Positions 39,763 through 48,700 of a stretch of 64,000 bases of DNA are shown here, one piece after another (the first letter of the stretch is position 1; each line of letters begins with the position of its first letter). The position numbers and the translations under genes were made by a program. This DNA is from Sandarakinorhabdus sp. (lineage in GTDB: Bacteria; Pseudomonadota; Alphaproteobacteria; Sphingomonadales; Sphingomonadaceae): the NCBI GenBank assembly GCA_020692215.1, contig JAIMKW010000005.1, forward strand, positions 62,001 through 126,000, given 5' to 3'. The notes beneath the pieces are model-generated. The model saw nothing but the letters and a program-made list of their open reading frames with translations. It ran no database searches and was not told the DNA's origin.

Positions 39763-41577
39763 TCAGAAGCTCCAGACTAGGGGCACGAGGAACACGGCGA
39801 CGATGAAGAACATCGCCATCATGATGCTGCCGAGCTTCCAGTAATCGGAGAATTTGTAGCCGCCCGGCCCCATGACCATGAGATTGACCGGGGTGGCTAT
39901 GGGCGTGAGGAAGGCGGCGGCGCAGGCGACGTTCACGCTCATCAGCACAGGGGTTACGTTGACGCCCAGCACATTGGCGGCCAGCACGGCGACCGGGATC
40001 ACGATGAGCGCGGTTGCGGTGTTGGAGATGACCTGGCCGAGCACCGCGGAAATGACGAACAGCCCTGCGAGCAGCGCCGTGGGGCCGGCATCGCCCAGGA
40101 TGGCGATGAGGGTATCGGCGAGAAGCTGGGCCGCGCCGGTCTGGAACATGGCGGCTGACAGCGGCATCATCGCGCCGACGAGGATGATCGTGGTCCAGTT
40201 GATGGCGCGATAGGCTTCCTCGACCTTGAGCAGGCCGGTGAGGATGACGGCGCTGGCGGCGATCAGCCCGGCGATGGCCGGCTGCACCAGATTGAAGGCG
40301 AGCATGGCGACCATTGCCAGCAGGATGACGATGGCGGCTCTGGCGCCAAGCCCGAGCGGCACGGCCTGCTTGCGCACCACGGCCGGGGAATCGACCACGA
40401 GGACGGCGGGATCGGCCAGATGATCATCGAGCGCCTGCCAACTGCCCTGCATGAGCAGCGTATCGCCGGCCGCGAGCTTGTGGGCACCGGGGCCGACAGG
40501 ATCCTCGCCGCGCTGGATGGCGAGCACGACGAGATCGCCGGACTTTGTTGTCATGCCGGGGAAGGCCATTTCGCCGATGAACTTCGAGCGTGGTGGAATG
40601 ACGACTTCGGCAAGCCCCGAGGCGCGGTTGAACAGGGCGTTTTCCACGCCGCCGTTTTCGCCTGCGGCAATGACGGCGAGATCCTTGGCTTCGGCAAAGG
40701 CGGCGATGACATCGGGCGGGCCGCTGACAACAAGGGCGCTTGTTGCAGCGAGTGGTGTGCCCTTCGCGACCTGCGCGCCCTCTGCGCCTTTCACGCGGAC
40801 GATGGAGAGGCCGGGAAAGCCCGTGATATCGATGGCGGCTGCCGATGTGCCGATGACGGGGGAGGCTTCGCGCGGGCGCAGGTGGAAGAAGCTGCCATCG
40901 AGGCGATATTGTTCCGATAATGTGCGCGCGTGGCGGGAGAAATCGGACGGGAGCGAGGGGCCCTGGGTGTGGGGAAGCAGCTTTGGCCCGAAGAGATAGA
41001 TGATGATGATGCCGCCGATGACCAGCGGCACGCCGGCCCATGCGAATTCGAAGAAGGCGAAGGGCTCGCCGCCGGCATCGACCAGCGCATCGTTGACGAT
41101 GACGGCGATGGGGGTGCCCGAAAGGGCGAGCTTTGAGCCGGTGTGCGCGCCGAAGGCCAGCGGCATGAGGAGCTGGGAGGGTTTGGTGCCGGTGCGGATG
41201 GCGAGCACCACGACGACTGGAAGGAGCGCGGCGACGGCACCGTTGACGCTGATCATCGCGGTAAGAACGGCGACCATGAGCATCATCAGAACCAGAAGGC
41301 GGCCCCTGCCTTCATCGCCGGCCCATTGAATGAGTTTCTGGCCGGCCCATGCTGTGACCCCGGCGGCCTCGAGCCCGGCCGAGACAACGAACAGGCTGGC
41401 GATGAAGATGATGGTGGGATCGCCAAAGCCGGAAAAGACCTCCTGCAGGCTGAGAACGCCTGTCATGTAGAGGCTGAACGGCACGGCGAGCGCGACGATG
41501 ATGACCGGCAGCCTGTTCTGCATGAACAGGATGACCGCACCCACGATGATCAGGAATACGATGGTGATGTCGCTCAA
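39763..41577 (-). CDS. SLC13/DASS-family anion transporter with TrkA-C domains
   Basis: A 604-residue membrane transporter of the divalent anion:Na+ symporter class, which carries dicarboxylates, sulfate or related anions. The two halves each hold about five or six helices with the re-entrant motifs SKLALSGTPIAVIVN and NTATALIVIPVAV. Between them, about residues 210-380, are two TrkA-C (RCK_C) domains (FPGLSIVRVKGAEG and LAEVVIPPRSKFIGEMAF). The start is a TTG at 41577 after GGGGGCAGGGCG. It precedes the aldehyde dehydrogenase gene and is divergent from the abgT-type gene. Confidence 0.87.
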   Translation of the reverse strand: MSDITIVFLIIVGAVILFMQNRLPVIIVALAVPFSLYMTGVLSLQEVFSGFGDPTIIFIASLFVVSAGLEAAGVTAWAGQKLIQWAGDEGRGRLLVLMMLMVAVLTAMISVNGAVAALLPVVVVLAIRTGTKPSQLLMPLAFGAHTGSKLALSGTPIAVIVNDALVDAGGEPFAFFEFAWAGVPLVIGGIIIIYLFGPKLLPHTQGPSLPSDFSRHARTLSEQYRLDGSFFHLRPREASPVIGTSAAAIDITGFPGLSIVRVKGAEGAQVAKGTPLAATSALVVSGPPDVIAAFAEAKDLAVIAAGENGGVENALFNRASGLAEVVIPPRSKFIGEMAFPGMTTKSGDLVVLAIQRGEDPVGPGAHKLAAGDTLLMQGSWQALDDHLADPAVLVVDSPAVVRKQAVPLGLGARAAIVILLAMVAMLAFNLVQPAIAGLIAASAVILTGLLKVEEAYRAINWTTIILVGAMMPLSAAMFQTGAAQLLADTLIAILGDAGPTALLAGLFVISAVLGQVISNTATALIVIPVAVLAANVLGVNVTPVLMSVNVACAAAFLTPIATPVNLMVMGPGGYKFSDYWKLGSIMMAMFFIVAVFLVPLVWSF

Positions 41578-41736
41578 GCGCCCTGCCCCCTTTTTGCGCG
41601 TATAGGCTGGGGCAAGCGCGCGGGCAAATCAACCCGATTGGGCTGCTTGACAGTTGGAGGGGAAAGCGCTCGACTCGGCCCTTGTGGCGGCACATCGCGA
41701 AGACGGATGGCCTGGCCTTGTTGCAGGGGAGATTGC

Positions 41737-43302
41737 ATGGCGGGGTCTGGAGCAGGGGCGGAACGCGGGTTCATGGACCGGATGCTGGAGGGCATCGAGC
41801 GGGTGGGCAACAAGGTGCCGCACCCGGCGGTGATCTTCCTGGTGATGATCGGCGTGATCATCCTGGCGTCTGCCATCATGGCCGCCTTCGGATCGAGCGT
41901 GGTGCTGGAGACGACCGACCCCGACAGCGGCGCGCTGACCCGGACGGTCGTTTCGGTGAACAGCCTTCTTTCGACCGAAGGCCTCAGGTTCATGCTGACC
42001 AGCTGGGTCGACAATTTCATGGCCTTTTCGGCGACCGGCATGATTCTGGTGGCGATGGTGGGCGTTGGCGTTTCCGAACAGACCGGATTGGTGGCCGCGC
42101 TGATCCGCAAGATCGTGAAGGTGACGCCGGCGCGGCTGATCACCTTCGTGATCGTGCTTTTGGGCGGGCTGTCTTCGGTGGCGGCGGATGCCGGTTATGT
42201 GGTGCTGATTCCCCTTGGGGCGATGGCGTTCCTTTCGCTTGGGCGGCATCCGCTGGCGGGAATCGCGGCGGCTTTTGCGGGCGTTTCGGCGGTGTTCGGG
42301 GTGAACCTGTTCATCACGCCGCTGGACGGCGCGCTGACCGAGATTACCAATGATGCGATTGCGCTGGTGGCGCCCGGCACCTCGCTGGACCTGACGGCGA
42401 CCTTCTGGTTCTCGGTTGTTTCCCTGCTTGTGATGGCGGCCTTGTGTGCCTGGATCACCGAGAAATATGTCGAGCCGCATCTGGGAAAATATGAAGGCTG
42501 CGCCGGCGATGGCATTGCGCCGGTACCAACCGCGCCCGAGGCCGAGCAGCCGCCAGCCGAGGATGAGGCGCGCGGCCTGCGCTGGGCCGGCTGGGCGCTG
42601 CTGCTGTTCGTGGTGGCGGTGGTGGCGCTGAGCTGGGGCGAGGGGGCGGTGTTCCGCAACCCTGAAACGGGCTCGCTGATATCGGAAAGCCCCTTGATGC
42701 AGGGGCTGATCGTTCTGGTGGCGCTTCTGTTTCTGGCTGTGGGCGCGGCCTATGGCGTGGGGGCCGGGACGCTTTCATCGGTGAGCCAGGCGATCGGCAT
42801 GATCGACAAGACCTTCAAGAGCATGGGGCCGCTGATCTTCCTGTTCCTGGTGATTGCGCAGTTTCTGGCCTTTTTCGCCTTCACCAACATCGCGACCGTG
42901 CTGGCGGTGAACATGGCCGATGCGCTGGTTTCGGCCAACCTGGGAACGGTAACGCTGCTGATCGGCTTTGTGGTGGCGATCCTGCTGCTGGATATCCTGA
43001 TGCCGGGCGCGATTCCGAAATGGGCGATCTTTGCGCCGATCTTCATTCCGCTGTTCATCCAGCTTGGATCATCGCCGGAAACGGTGCTGGCGGCCTATCG
43101 GGTGGCGGACAGCCCGATGAATGTTGTGACGCCGCTGATGGGCTATTTTCCGCTGATCGTGATCTACTGCCAGCAATATGTGAAGGACGCCGGCGTGGGG
43201 ACTGTGATTGCGTTGATGCTGCCCTACACGCTGTGGATGGTGCCGATCTGGACTGCGCTGCTGGTTGGGTGGCATCTGCTGGATTTGCCCTGGGGGTTCT
43301 GA
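41737..43302 (+). CDS. AbgT-family transporter
   Basis: A 521-residue membrane protein of the AbgT family. Members import p-aminobenzoyl-glutamate in E. coli, and several homologues export sulfonamide drugs. The family signature is visible: VPHPAVIFLVMIG near residue 27, SSVAADAGYVVLIPLGAMAFLSLGRHPLAG in pieces, and NLFITPLDGALTEITNDA near 188. About nine helices plus two hairpins are expected. ATG at 41737 after GGGGAGA. It is divergent from the SLC13-type gene and convergent with dnaJ. No abgA/abgB peptidase is nearby. Confidence 0.88.
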   Translation: MAGSGAGAERGFMDRMLEGIERVGNKVPHPAVIFLVMIGVIILASAIMAAFGSSVVLETTDPDSGALTRTVVSVNSLLSTEGLRFMLTSWVDNFMAFSATGMILVAMVGVGVSEQTGLVAALIRKIVKVTPARLITFVIVLLGGLSSVAADAGYVVLIPLGAMAFLSLGRHPLAGIAAAFAGVSAVFGVNLFITPLDGALTEITNDAIALVAPGTSLDLTATFWFSVVSLLVMAALCAWITEKYVEPHLGKYEGCAGDGIAPVPTAPEAEQPPAEDEARGLRWAGWALLLFVVAVVALSWGEGAVFRNPETGSLISESPLMQGLIVLVALLFLAVGAAYGVGAGTLSSVSQAIGMIDKTFKSMGPLIFLFLVIAQFLAFFAFTNIATVLAVNMADALVSANLGTVTLLIGFVVAILLLDILMPGAIPKWAIFAPIFIPLFIQLGSSPETVLAAYRVADSPMNVVTPLMGYFPLIVIYCQQYVKDAGVGTVIALMLPYTLWMVPIWTALLVGWHLLDLPWGF

Positions 43303-43370
43303 GGAAGGCGGCCCGGCCGGGCGATGCAGCGAACCTGTGGTTCAGTGCTTCGCATAGGCCACAGCCGCCT

Positions 43371-44534
43371 TCACTCCGTCAGCTCGTCCCATGCGCCTCT
43401 GAGCCGATCCCAGAAGCCCTTTGATTTGGGGCAGCCCTCGCTGCCGCCTTCGGTGCCGCGAAATTCTTCCAGCAGCTCTTTCTGCCGGGCGGTGAGCTTG
43501 GTGGGGGTTTCCAGATCGACCTGGACGACGAGGTCGCCCACGCCGTGACCATTGAGCGCGGGCATGCCGCGGCCGCGCACGCGGAACTGACGGCCGGACT
43601 GGGTGCCTGCTGGAACCTTCACTTCGACGGGCTTCCTGTCGATGCCCGGGATCACGATATCGCCGCCGAGCGCTGCGTCGACGAAGCTCATGGGAACCTG
43701 CGCGAACAGCGTGGTCCCATCGCGCTTCCACAAGGGGTGCGGCTTCATGTGGACGAAGATGTAGAGATCGCCAGCCTGGCCGCCGCCCGATCCGCTTCTG
43801 GGGCCTGCCTCGCCTTCGTCTGCGAGGCGGATGCGGGTGCCGTCGTCGACACCGGCGGGAATCTTCACCTTCAGCGTCTTGCGGCGCTCCACCCGGCCTT
43901 CGCCGTGGCAATGGTCGCACGGGTCGGAGATGACCGAGCCCGAGCCATGGCAGGCCGGGCAGGTGCGTTCAACGATGAACATGCCGTTCTGCATGCGAAC
44001 CTGGCCGCGGCCGCCGCAGGTGGAGCAGTTTTGTACGCGCGCGCCGGGCTTGCCACCGGTGCCGAGGCAATGCTCGCACGACACGGCGACATCGAGCGCA
44101 ATGTCGGCCTCGGCGCCGTGGAAGGCATCCTCGAAGCTGACCTCGAGATCGTAGCGGACATCGGCGCCGCGTTGCGGGCCCGCCCGGCGGCCGCGGGCTT
44201 GCCCACCGCCGCCCATGAACTGGTCGAAGATATCGGAAAAGATGTCGGAGAAGGGAGAATTGTCTCCAAACGGGGAGCCTCCGCCCCCATTGCCGCCAGC
44301 ACCGTTGGCGAAGGCGGCGTGGCCGAGGCGATCATAGGCGGCGCGCTTCTGTGGATCGCGCAGCACATCATAGGCCTGGCTGATCGCCTTGAATCGCGCT
44401 TCGGCTGCCGTGTCGCCCGGGTTCTTGTCCGGGTGCCAGCGCATGGCGAGCTTGCGGTAGGAGGCCTTGAGCGCGGCATCGTCGCAGCCCCGCTCTACCT
44501 CGAGCAACTCATAGTAATCGATTTCGGCGTGCAT
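43371..44534 (-). CDS. dnaJ: Chaperone protein DnaJ
   Basis: Co-chaperone that delivers unfolded proteins to DnaK and stimulates its ATPase. The 387-residue protein has a J domain (HPD in WHPDKNPGD), a Gly/Phe-rich linker, four CxxCxGxG zinc repeats ([32 protein letters not shown]) and the C-terminal substrate domain. The order is canonical type I DnaJ. It follows dnaK by 68 bp, with a strong hairpin in between. Confidence 0.97.
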   Translation of the reverse strand: MHAEIDYYELLEVERGCDDAALKASYRKLAMRWHPDKNPGDTAAEARFKAISQAYDVLRDPQKRAAYDRLGHAAFANGAGGNGGGGSPFGDNSPFSDIFSDIFDQFMGGGGQARGRRAGPQRGADVRYDLEVSFEDAFHGAEADIALDVAVSCEHCLGTGGKPGARVQNCSTCGGRGQVRMQNGMFIVERTCPACHGSGSVISDPCDHCHGEGRVERRKTLKVKIPAGVDDGTRIRLADEGEAGPRSGSGGGQAGDLYIFVHMKPHPLWKRDGTTLFAQVPMSFVDAALGGDIVIPGIDRKPVEVKVPAGTQSGRQFRVRGRGMPALNGHGVGDLVVQVDLETPTKLTARQKELLEEFRGTEGGSEGCPKSKGFWDRLRGAWDELTE

Positions 44535-44557
44535 CCAAAGCAGCCCCTAAAGCGGCA

Positions 44558-44581
44558 GTGGCCGGGGTCAACCCCGGCCAC
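44558..44581 (-). terminator. Intercistronic dnaK-dnaJ hairpin
   Basis: The perfect inverted repeat GTGGCCGGGG / CCCCGGCCAC with the short loop TCAA sits between the dnaK stop and the dnaJ start. On the transcribed strand there is no run of T after it, so it is more likely a partial terminator or mRNA processing/stability hairpin that lowers dnaJ relative to dnaK than a full terminator. Confidence 0.7.
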
Positions 44582-44602
44582 GCTTGTTTACGTTTGGCTG
44601 AC

Positions 44603-46510
44603 TTACTTCTTGCTGTCGTCCACTTCGGTGAAATCAGCGTCGACGACATCCTCGGCCGGGGCTTCGCCCTGTGCGCCCGCTTCACCGGCCTGCGCACTGG
44701 CCTGTTCGGCGGCATAGACCGCCTCGCCCAGCTTCATGGCGACCTGGGCCAGCGCCTGCGCCTTTGCCGAGATCTGCTCTGCGTCGCCCGAATCGAGGAC
44801 GGCCTTCGTGTCGGCGAGCGCGGTTTCGATGCTGGCCTTGGTGTCGGCATCGACCTTGTCGCCATGTTCGGCGAGCTGGCGTTCGGTTGCGTGGACGAGG
44901 CTGTCGGCCTGGTTGCGGGCTTCGGCGGCTTCGCGGCGCTTCTTGTCGTCGGCGGAGAACTGCTCGGCCTCTTTCACCATCTTCTCGATATCGTCCTTGT
45001 TCAGGCCGCCCGAGGGCTGGATCTTGATCTGCTGTTCCTTGCCGGTGCCCTTGTCTTTGGCGGTGACGCTGACGAGGCCATTGGCATCGATATCGAAGGT
45101 GACTTCGATCTGCGGCACGCCGCGCGGAGCCGACGGGATTCCGACGAGATCGAAATTGCCCAGCAGCTTGTTGTCGGCGGCCATTTCCCGCTCGCCCTGG
45201 AAGACGCGGATGGTGACGGCGGACTGGTTGTCGTCTGCGGTGCTGAACGTCTGTGATTTTTTCGTCGGGATCGTGGTGTTGCGATCGATCATGCGGGTGA
45301 ACACGCCGCCCAGCGTTTCGATGCCCAGTGACAGCGGAGTGACATCGAGGAGGAGCACGTCCTTCACGTCGCCCTGCAGCACGCCGGCCTGGATAGCGGC
45401 GCCCATGGCGACCACTTCATCCGGGTTGACCGAGGTGTTGGGCTCCTTGCCGAACAGATCCTTCACGAACTGGCGGACGCGCGGCATGCGGGTCATCCCG
45501 CCCACGAGGATCACTTCGTCGATCTCGCTGGCCTTCACGCCGGCTTCGTTCATCGCATCGACGCAGGGCTTGCGTGTGCGCTCGATGAGATCGATGACCA
45601 GCTTTTCCAGATCGGCGCGGTTGATGGTGCGCACGAGGTGCTTGGGGCCGGTTGCGTCTGCGGTGATGAAGGGCAGGTTCACTTCCGTGGTGGCGGACGA
45701 GCTGAGCTCGATCTTCGCCTTTTCGGCGGCTTCCTTCAGGCGCTGAAGCGCGAGGCGATCGCTGCGCAGATCGATGCCTTCATCCTTCTTGAAGCCTTCG
45801 GCCAGGAACTCGACGACCTTGGCATCGAAATCCTCGCCGCCGAGGAAGGTGTCGCCGGAGGTGGACTTCACTTCGAAAACGCCGTCGCCCAGCTCGAGGA
45901 CGGACACATCGAAGGTGCCGCCGCCAAGATCGTAGACTGCGATCGTGTGTGCGCTGGTGTTCTTGTCGAGGCCATAGGCAAGGGCTGCCGCCGTCGGCTC
46001 GTTGATGATGCGCAGAACATCGAGGCCGGCGATCTTGCCGGCATCCTTGGTGGCCTGGCGCTGGGCATCGTTGAAATAGGCCGGCACGGTGATGACGGCC
46101 TGGGTCACGGTCTCGCCGAGATAGGCTTCGGCTGTTTCCTTCATCTTCTGAAGGATGAAGGCGGAGATCTGCGACGGGCTATAGTCCTTGCCGCCGGCGC
46201 TGACCCAGGCATCGCCGTTGGCGCCATTGACGATCTTGTAGGGGACAAGATCCTTGTCCTTTTTGGTGAGCGGATCATCGAAGCGGCGGCCGATGAGGCG
46301 CTTGACGGCAAAAACGGTGTTTTCCGGGTTGGTGACGGCCTGGCGCTTGGCGGGCTGGCCGACAAGACGTTCGCCATCCTTGGCGAAGGCGACCTGCGAC
46401 GGGGTGGTGCGCGCGCCTTCAGCGTTTTCGATCACCTTGGGGGTGCTGCCTTCCATGACGGCGACGCAGCTGTTGGTGGTGCCCAGATCGATCCCGATAA
46501 CCTTGGCCAT
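44603..46510 (-). CDS. dnaK: Molecular chaperone DnaK (Hsp70)
   Basis: Hsp70 ATPase that folds and protects proteins, with DnaJ and GrpE as partners (both in this window). The 635-residue protein starts [21 protein letters not shown], with the phosphate-1 motif, has [14 protein letters not shown] and [22 protein letters not shown] in the ATPase domain, [11 protein letters not shown], and the substrate domain with [15 protein letters not shown]. The C-terminal tail ends [11 protein letters not shown], alpha-proteobacterial in style. dnaJ follows on the same strand. Confidence 0.98.
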   Translation of the reverse strand: MAKVIGIDLGTTNSCVAVMEGSTPKVIENAEGARTTPSQVAFAKDGERLVGQPAKRQAVTNPENTVFAVKRLIGRRFDDPLTKKDKDLVPYKIVNGANGDAWVSAGGKDYSPSQISAFILQKMKETAEAYLGETVTQAVITVPAYFNDAQRQATKDAGKIAGLDVLRIINEPTAAALAYGLDKNTSAHTIAVYDLGGGTFDVSVLELGDGVFEVKSTSGDTFLGGEDFDAKVVEFLAEGFKKDEGIDLRSDRLALQRLKEAAEKAKIELSSSATTEVNLPFITADATGPKHLVRTINRADLEKLVIDLIERTRKPCVDAMNEAGVKASEIDEVILVGGMTRMPRVRQFVKDLFGKEPNTSVNPDEVVAMGAAIQAGVLQGDVKDVLLLDVTPLSLGIETLGGVFTRMIDRNTTIPTKKSQTFSTADDNQSAVTIRVFQGEREMAADNKLLGNFDLVGIPSAPRGVPQIEVTFDIDANGLVSVTAKDKGTGKEQQIKIQPSGGLNKDDIEKMVKEAEQFSADDKKRREAAEARNQADSLVHATERQLAEHGDKVDADTKASIETALADTKAVLDSGDAEQISAKAQALAQVAMKLGEAVYAAEQASAQAGEAGAQGEAPAEDVVDADFTEVDDSKK

Positions 46511-46853
46511 TCGTTCGTCCTCTACTTGCTGCGACGCCGTTTGTTGTCCCGGCGTTCGCGACTTTGCTTGTGATAGAGCGCCCCACGCCTTGCTGGCTCC
46601 TGCGTCATTCTGGCTCGGGGTGCCCGGTTCAGAGCGGATATAAGACGCTGCGCGGCGGCATCAATGGCCGATGCATGATTTGCTGATCGGCAAGCCGCCG
46701 CAAGAGCGCGATGAAACGATCCCGCCCCGCAACTTGCAGGCCCGGACAGGCAGGTGCGTTGGGGCGGGGCGCGACAAACTGGATGTTGCACCAGTTCCGG
46801 GCCCACCCTAAGTGCGCGAATATCGGAACCGCGGTTCCATCAGGAGTTTGGAG
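46511..46853. other. Divergent region between dnaK and the copper chaperone gene
   Basis: 343 bp without a supported gene; it must hold promoters for both dnaK (minus) and the PCuAC gene (plus). No CIRCE repeat (TTAGCACTC/GAGTGCTAA) and no clear sigma-32 promoter was found by eye. A 94-codon frame on the minus strand at 46522-46806 has the composition of noise and no recognisable domain. Confidence 0.6.
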
Positions 46854-47357
46854 ATGACCATGACGGCCCGCCAAGTCGGCTTTTCGGCCTGCGTACTGGC
46901 TATCCTGTTGCTGGGGCTTTCGCTGTTCGGCGGCCGGGCGGTGCTGGGCGCCGACGGAACCCCGCATGTGATGGACGCCTGGCTGCGCATGCCGGCCGTT
47001 TCGGGGCGGCCGGCAGGCGGCTATTTCATCGTGCATGGCACCGACAAGGCGGACGCGCTGGTGAGCGCTGCATCCCCCAAGGCGGAGCGGATCGAGCTGC
47101 ACAGCGTGGTGATGCAGGACGGTGTGATGCGCATGCGGGCAGAGACGCGCTTTCCCCTGCCCGCCAGGGGTACGCTGACCTTTGCGCCGGGCGGAAACCA
47201 CCTGATGCTGTTCGGCCTCGCAGCCGATGTGAAGGCCGGTGATCGGGTTCCTGTGACGTTAGGGTTTCAATCCGGCGCAAAGGTGACAGTTGACGCCGAG
47301 GTGCGGGCCGTGTCGGCACCGGCTGCCAAACCCATGGAAAAGGCCCATCAGCACTGA
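46854..47357 (+). CDS. Copper chaperone PCu(A)C domain protein
   Basis: Periplasmic Cu(I) chaperone that helps assemble the CuA centre of cytochrome oxidase. The 167-residue protein has an N-terminal membrane/signal segment (FSACVLAILLLGLSLFGGRAVLG) and a PCuAC domain with metal-ligand region IELHSVVMQDGVMRM and the later GGNHLMLFGL. The C-terminus ends in Met/His-rich MEKAHQH, possibly extra copper ligands. The ATG at 46854 has CAGGAG seven bases upstream. A small HExxH protein gene follows closely. Confidence 0.88.
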   Translation: MTMTARQVGFSACVLAILLLGLSLFGGRAVLGADGTPHVMDAWLRMPAVSGRPAGGYFIVHGTDKADALVSAASPKAERIELHSVVMQDGVMRMRAETRFPLPARGTLTFAPGGNHLMLFGLAADVKAGDRVPVTLGFQSGAKVTVDAEVRAVSAPAAKPMEKAHQH

Positions 47358-47382
47358 GGGTCCCAACAGGATCGGGCTTGCT

Positions 47383-47859
47383 GTGCGCCTTGGTGTTTCG
47401 CGCGAACTGACCGATGGGGAGCGGGCGCTTGTCGCCCGGGTGTTCGGTACTGCCATCGATTGCGGGCCGGTGCGGATAAACCGGCTGAAATGGTGGATGT
47501 GGCAGCCGCACTGGGTGACGATGGCACCTGACGGCCATTTGTGGTTTCACCCCAATGGCGATGTGTGGAGCGAGGATTTCAGCGCCGAGCGGCTGTGGCT
47601 GAGGGGCCATTTCATCCATGAGATGGTGCATGTGTGGCAGCACCAGTGCGGCATCGACCTGCGGTTCCGGCGGTTGCCGTTTGCGCGCTATCACTATCTG
47701 CCGCTTGTGCCGGGCAAGCCCTTCATGCGCTATGGGATGGAGCAGCAGGCCGAAATCGTGCGCGAAGCCTATCTGCTGGCGCAAGGGGTGCGGCTGGAAG
47801 GCCGGCCGGCGCTGGAAGACTATGCCGCGCTGTTGCCCTTCGGGCCTGCGCAAGCCTAG
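47383..47859 (+). CDS. Small HExxH-motif protein ('vgr-related')
   Basis: A 158-residue protein with a metallopeptidase-like motif HEMVH near residue 84-88 (FIHEMVHVWQHQ) and a following EQQAEIV that could supply the third ligand, as in DUF4157-type zinc proteases. It is of a type often labelled 'vgr-related' in sphingomonads, though the label is uninformative. The start is uncertain: the GTG at 47383 opens MRLGVSRELTDGERALV and begins 26 bases after the PCuAC stop; upstream codons do not look like the family. It overlaps the stop of the convergent monooxygenase gene by four bases. Function is not known. Confidence 0.72.
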   Translation: MRLGVSRELTDGERALVARVFGTAIDCGPVRINRLKWWMWQPHWVTMAPDGHLWFHPNGDVWSEDFSAERLWLRGHFIHEMVHVWQHQCGIDLRFRRLPFARYHYLPLVPGKPFMRYGMEQQAEIVREAYLLAQGVRLEGRPALEDYAALLPFGPAQA

Positions 47860-48170
47860 AGCGCAAAGGGCCGTTCGTTCGTGGCGTCGAACATCCTGGC
47901 ATCCATCGAGAGGATGGCGCCCTCTGCGGCCTTGTTGAAGGCGGCCATGTGCGGAGCGTTGAAATGGGCTTTCAGGGCGGCTTCGTCTGCCCAGCGTTCG
48001 GCGATCGTGAGGACGGCGGGGCGGCCATCGAAGCCATCGCTTTCCATAGCGAGCGAATAGGACAGGCAGCCGCTTTCCTCGAAGGTGGCGCGCATTAACT
48101 CCTTGAGTGCGGGGCGCAGATCCCTCAGGCGGGCGGGATCCACTTCGGCGCGGCCGAGGATGATGATCAC
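47856..48170 (-). CDS. ABM-domain (quinol monooxygenase-like) protein
   Basis: A 104-residue protein with the antibiotic-biosynthesis-monooxygenase fold (dimeric alpha-beta barrel), related in type to YgiN: MIIILGRAEVDPARL, then GCLSYSLAMESD and RWADEAALKAHFNAPHMAAF. Such proteins oxidise or bind quinols and small aromatics, but many have no tested activity. The GTG start overlaps the stop of grpE (GTGA), so it is the third gene of an hrcA-grpE operon. Confidence 0.82.
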   Translation of the reverse strand: MIIILGRAEVDPARLRDLRPALKELMRATFEESGCLSYSLAMESDGFDGRPAVLTIAERWADEAALKAHFNAPHMAAFNKAAEGAILSMDARMFDATNERPFAL

Positions 48171-48700
48171 GCAGCCGCCTCGCTTCTGGACTTGGCGACC
48201 GTGACGAGGGCCGGGCGCAGAAGGCGTTCCTTCAGCATCCAGCCGGCCTGCAGTTCTGAAACGATTGTGCCCGCTTCTGCATCGCTTTCCACTTCCACCA
48301 TGGCCTGGTGGCAATTGGGATCGAGCGGCAGGCCGACAGCGGCCACGCGCTTGACGCCATGGCGTTCAAAGATGCTGACGAGCTCGCGCTGTGTTGCCTC
48401 GATCCCGGCCCGCAGGGGCGCAAGGGCTTCGTCTGCCGGGAGCGATTCGACGGCGCGGGCCAGATTGTCGGCCACGGTCAGGATATCGCGCGCAAAGCCG
48501 GCGGCCGCATATTGCACCGCTTCGGACTTGTCGCGCTCAAGCCGGCGGCGGGTGTTTTCCGCCTCGGCCGCCATGCGCAGCGCACGGTCGCGCTCGGCAT
48601 CGCGATCGGCCGACAGGGCGACGATTTCGGCGCGGGCTTCCGCCAGCTCGTCTTCGATTGTCTTCGGGCCCTCTGCGGGCTCTTGCGCTTCATCCATCAT
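48167..48700 (-). CDS. grpE: Nucleotide exchange factor GrpE
   Basis: Releases ADP from DnaK and resets the chaperone cycle. The 177-residue protein has an N-terminal long coiled coil (about 15-75, EDELAEARAEIVALSADRDAERDRALRMAAEAENTRRR in sequence, key piece AEAENTRRRLERD) and a C-terminal beta domain with FERHGVKRVAAVGLPLDPNCHQAM. The start overlaps the hrcA stop (ATGATGG), and the stop overlaps the next gene, so all three are translationally coupled. Confidence 0.96.
   Translation of the reverse strand: MMDEAQEPAEGPKTIEDELAEARAEIVALSADRDAERDRALRMAAEAENTRRRLERDKSEAVQYAAAGFARDILTVADNLARAVESLPADEALAPLRAGIEATQRELVSIFERHGVKRVAAVGLPLDPNCHQAMVEVESDAEAGTIVSELQAGWMLKERLLRPALVTVAKSRSEAAA

Noticed and set aside
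46522..46806. Small frame upstream of dnaK on the minus strand
   Set aside because: No domain, atypical residue use, and it occupies the region that must hold the dnaK promoter.
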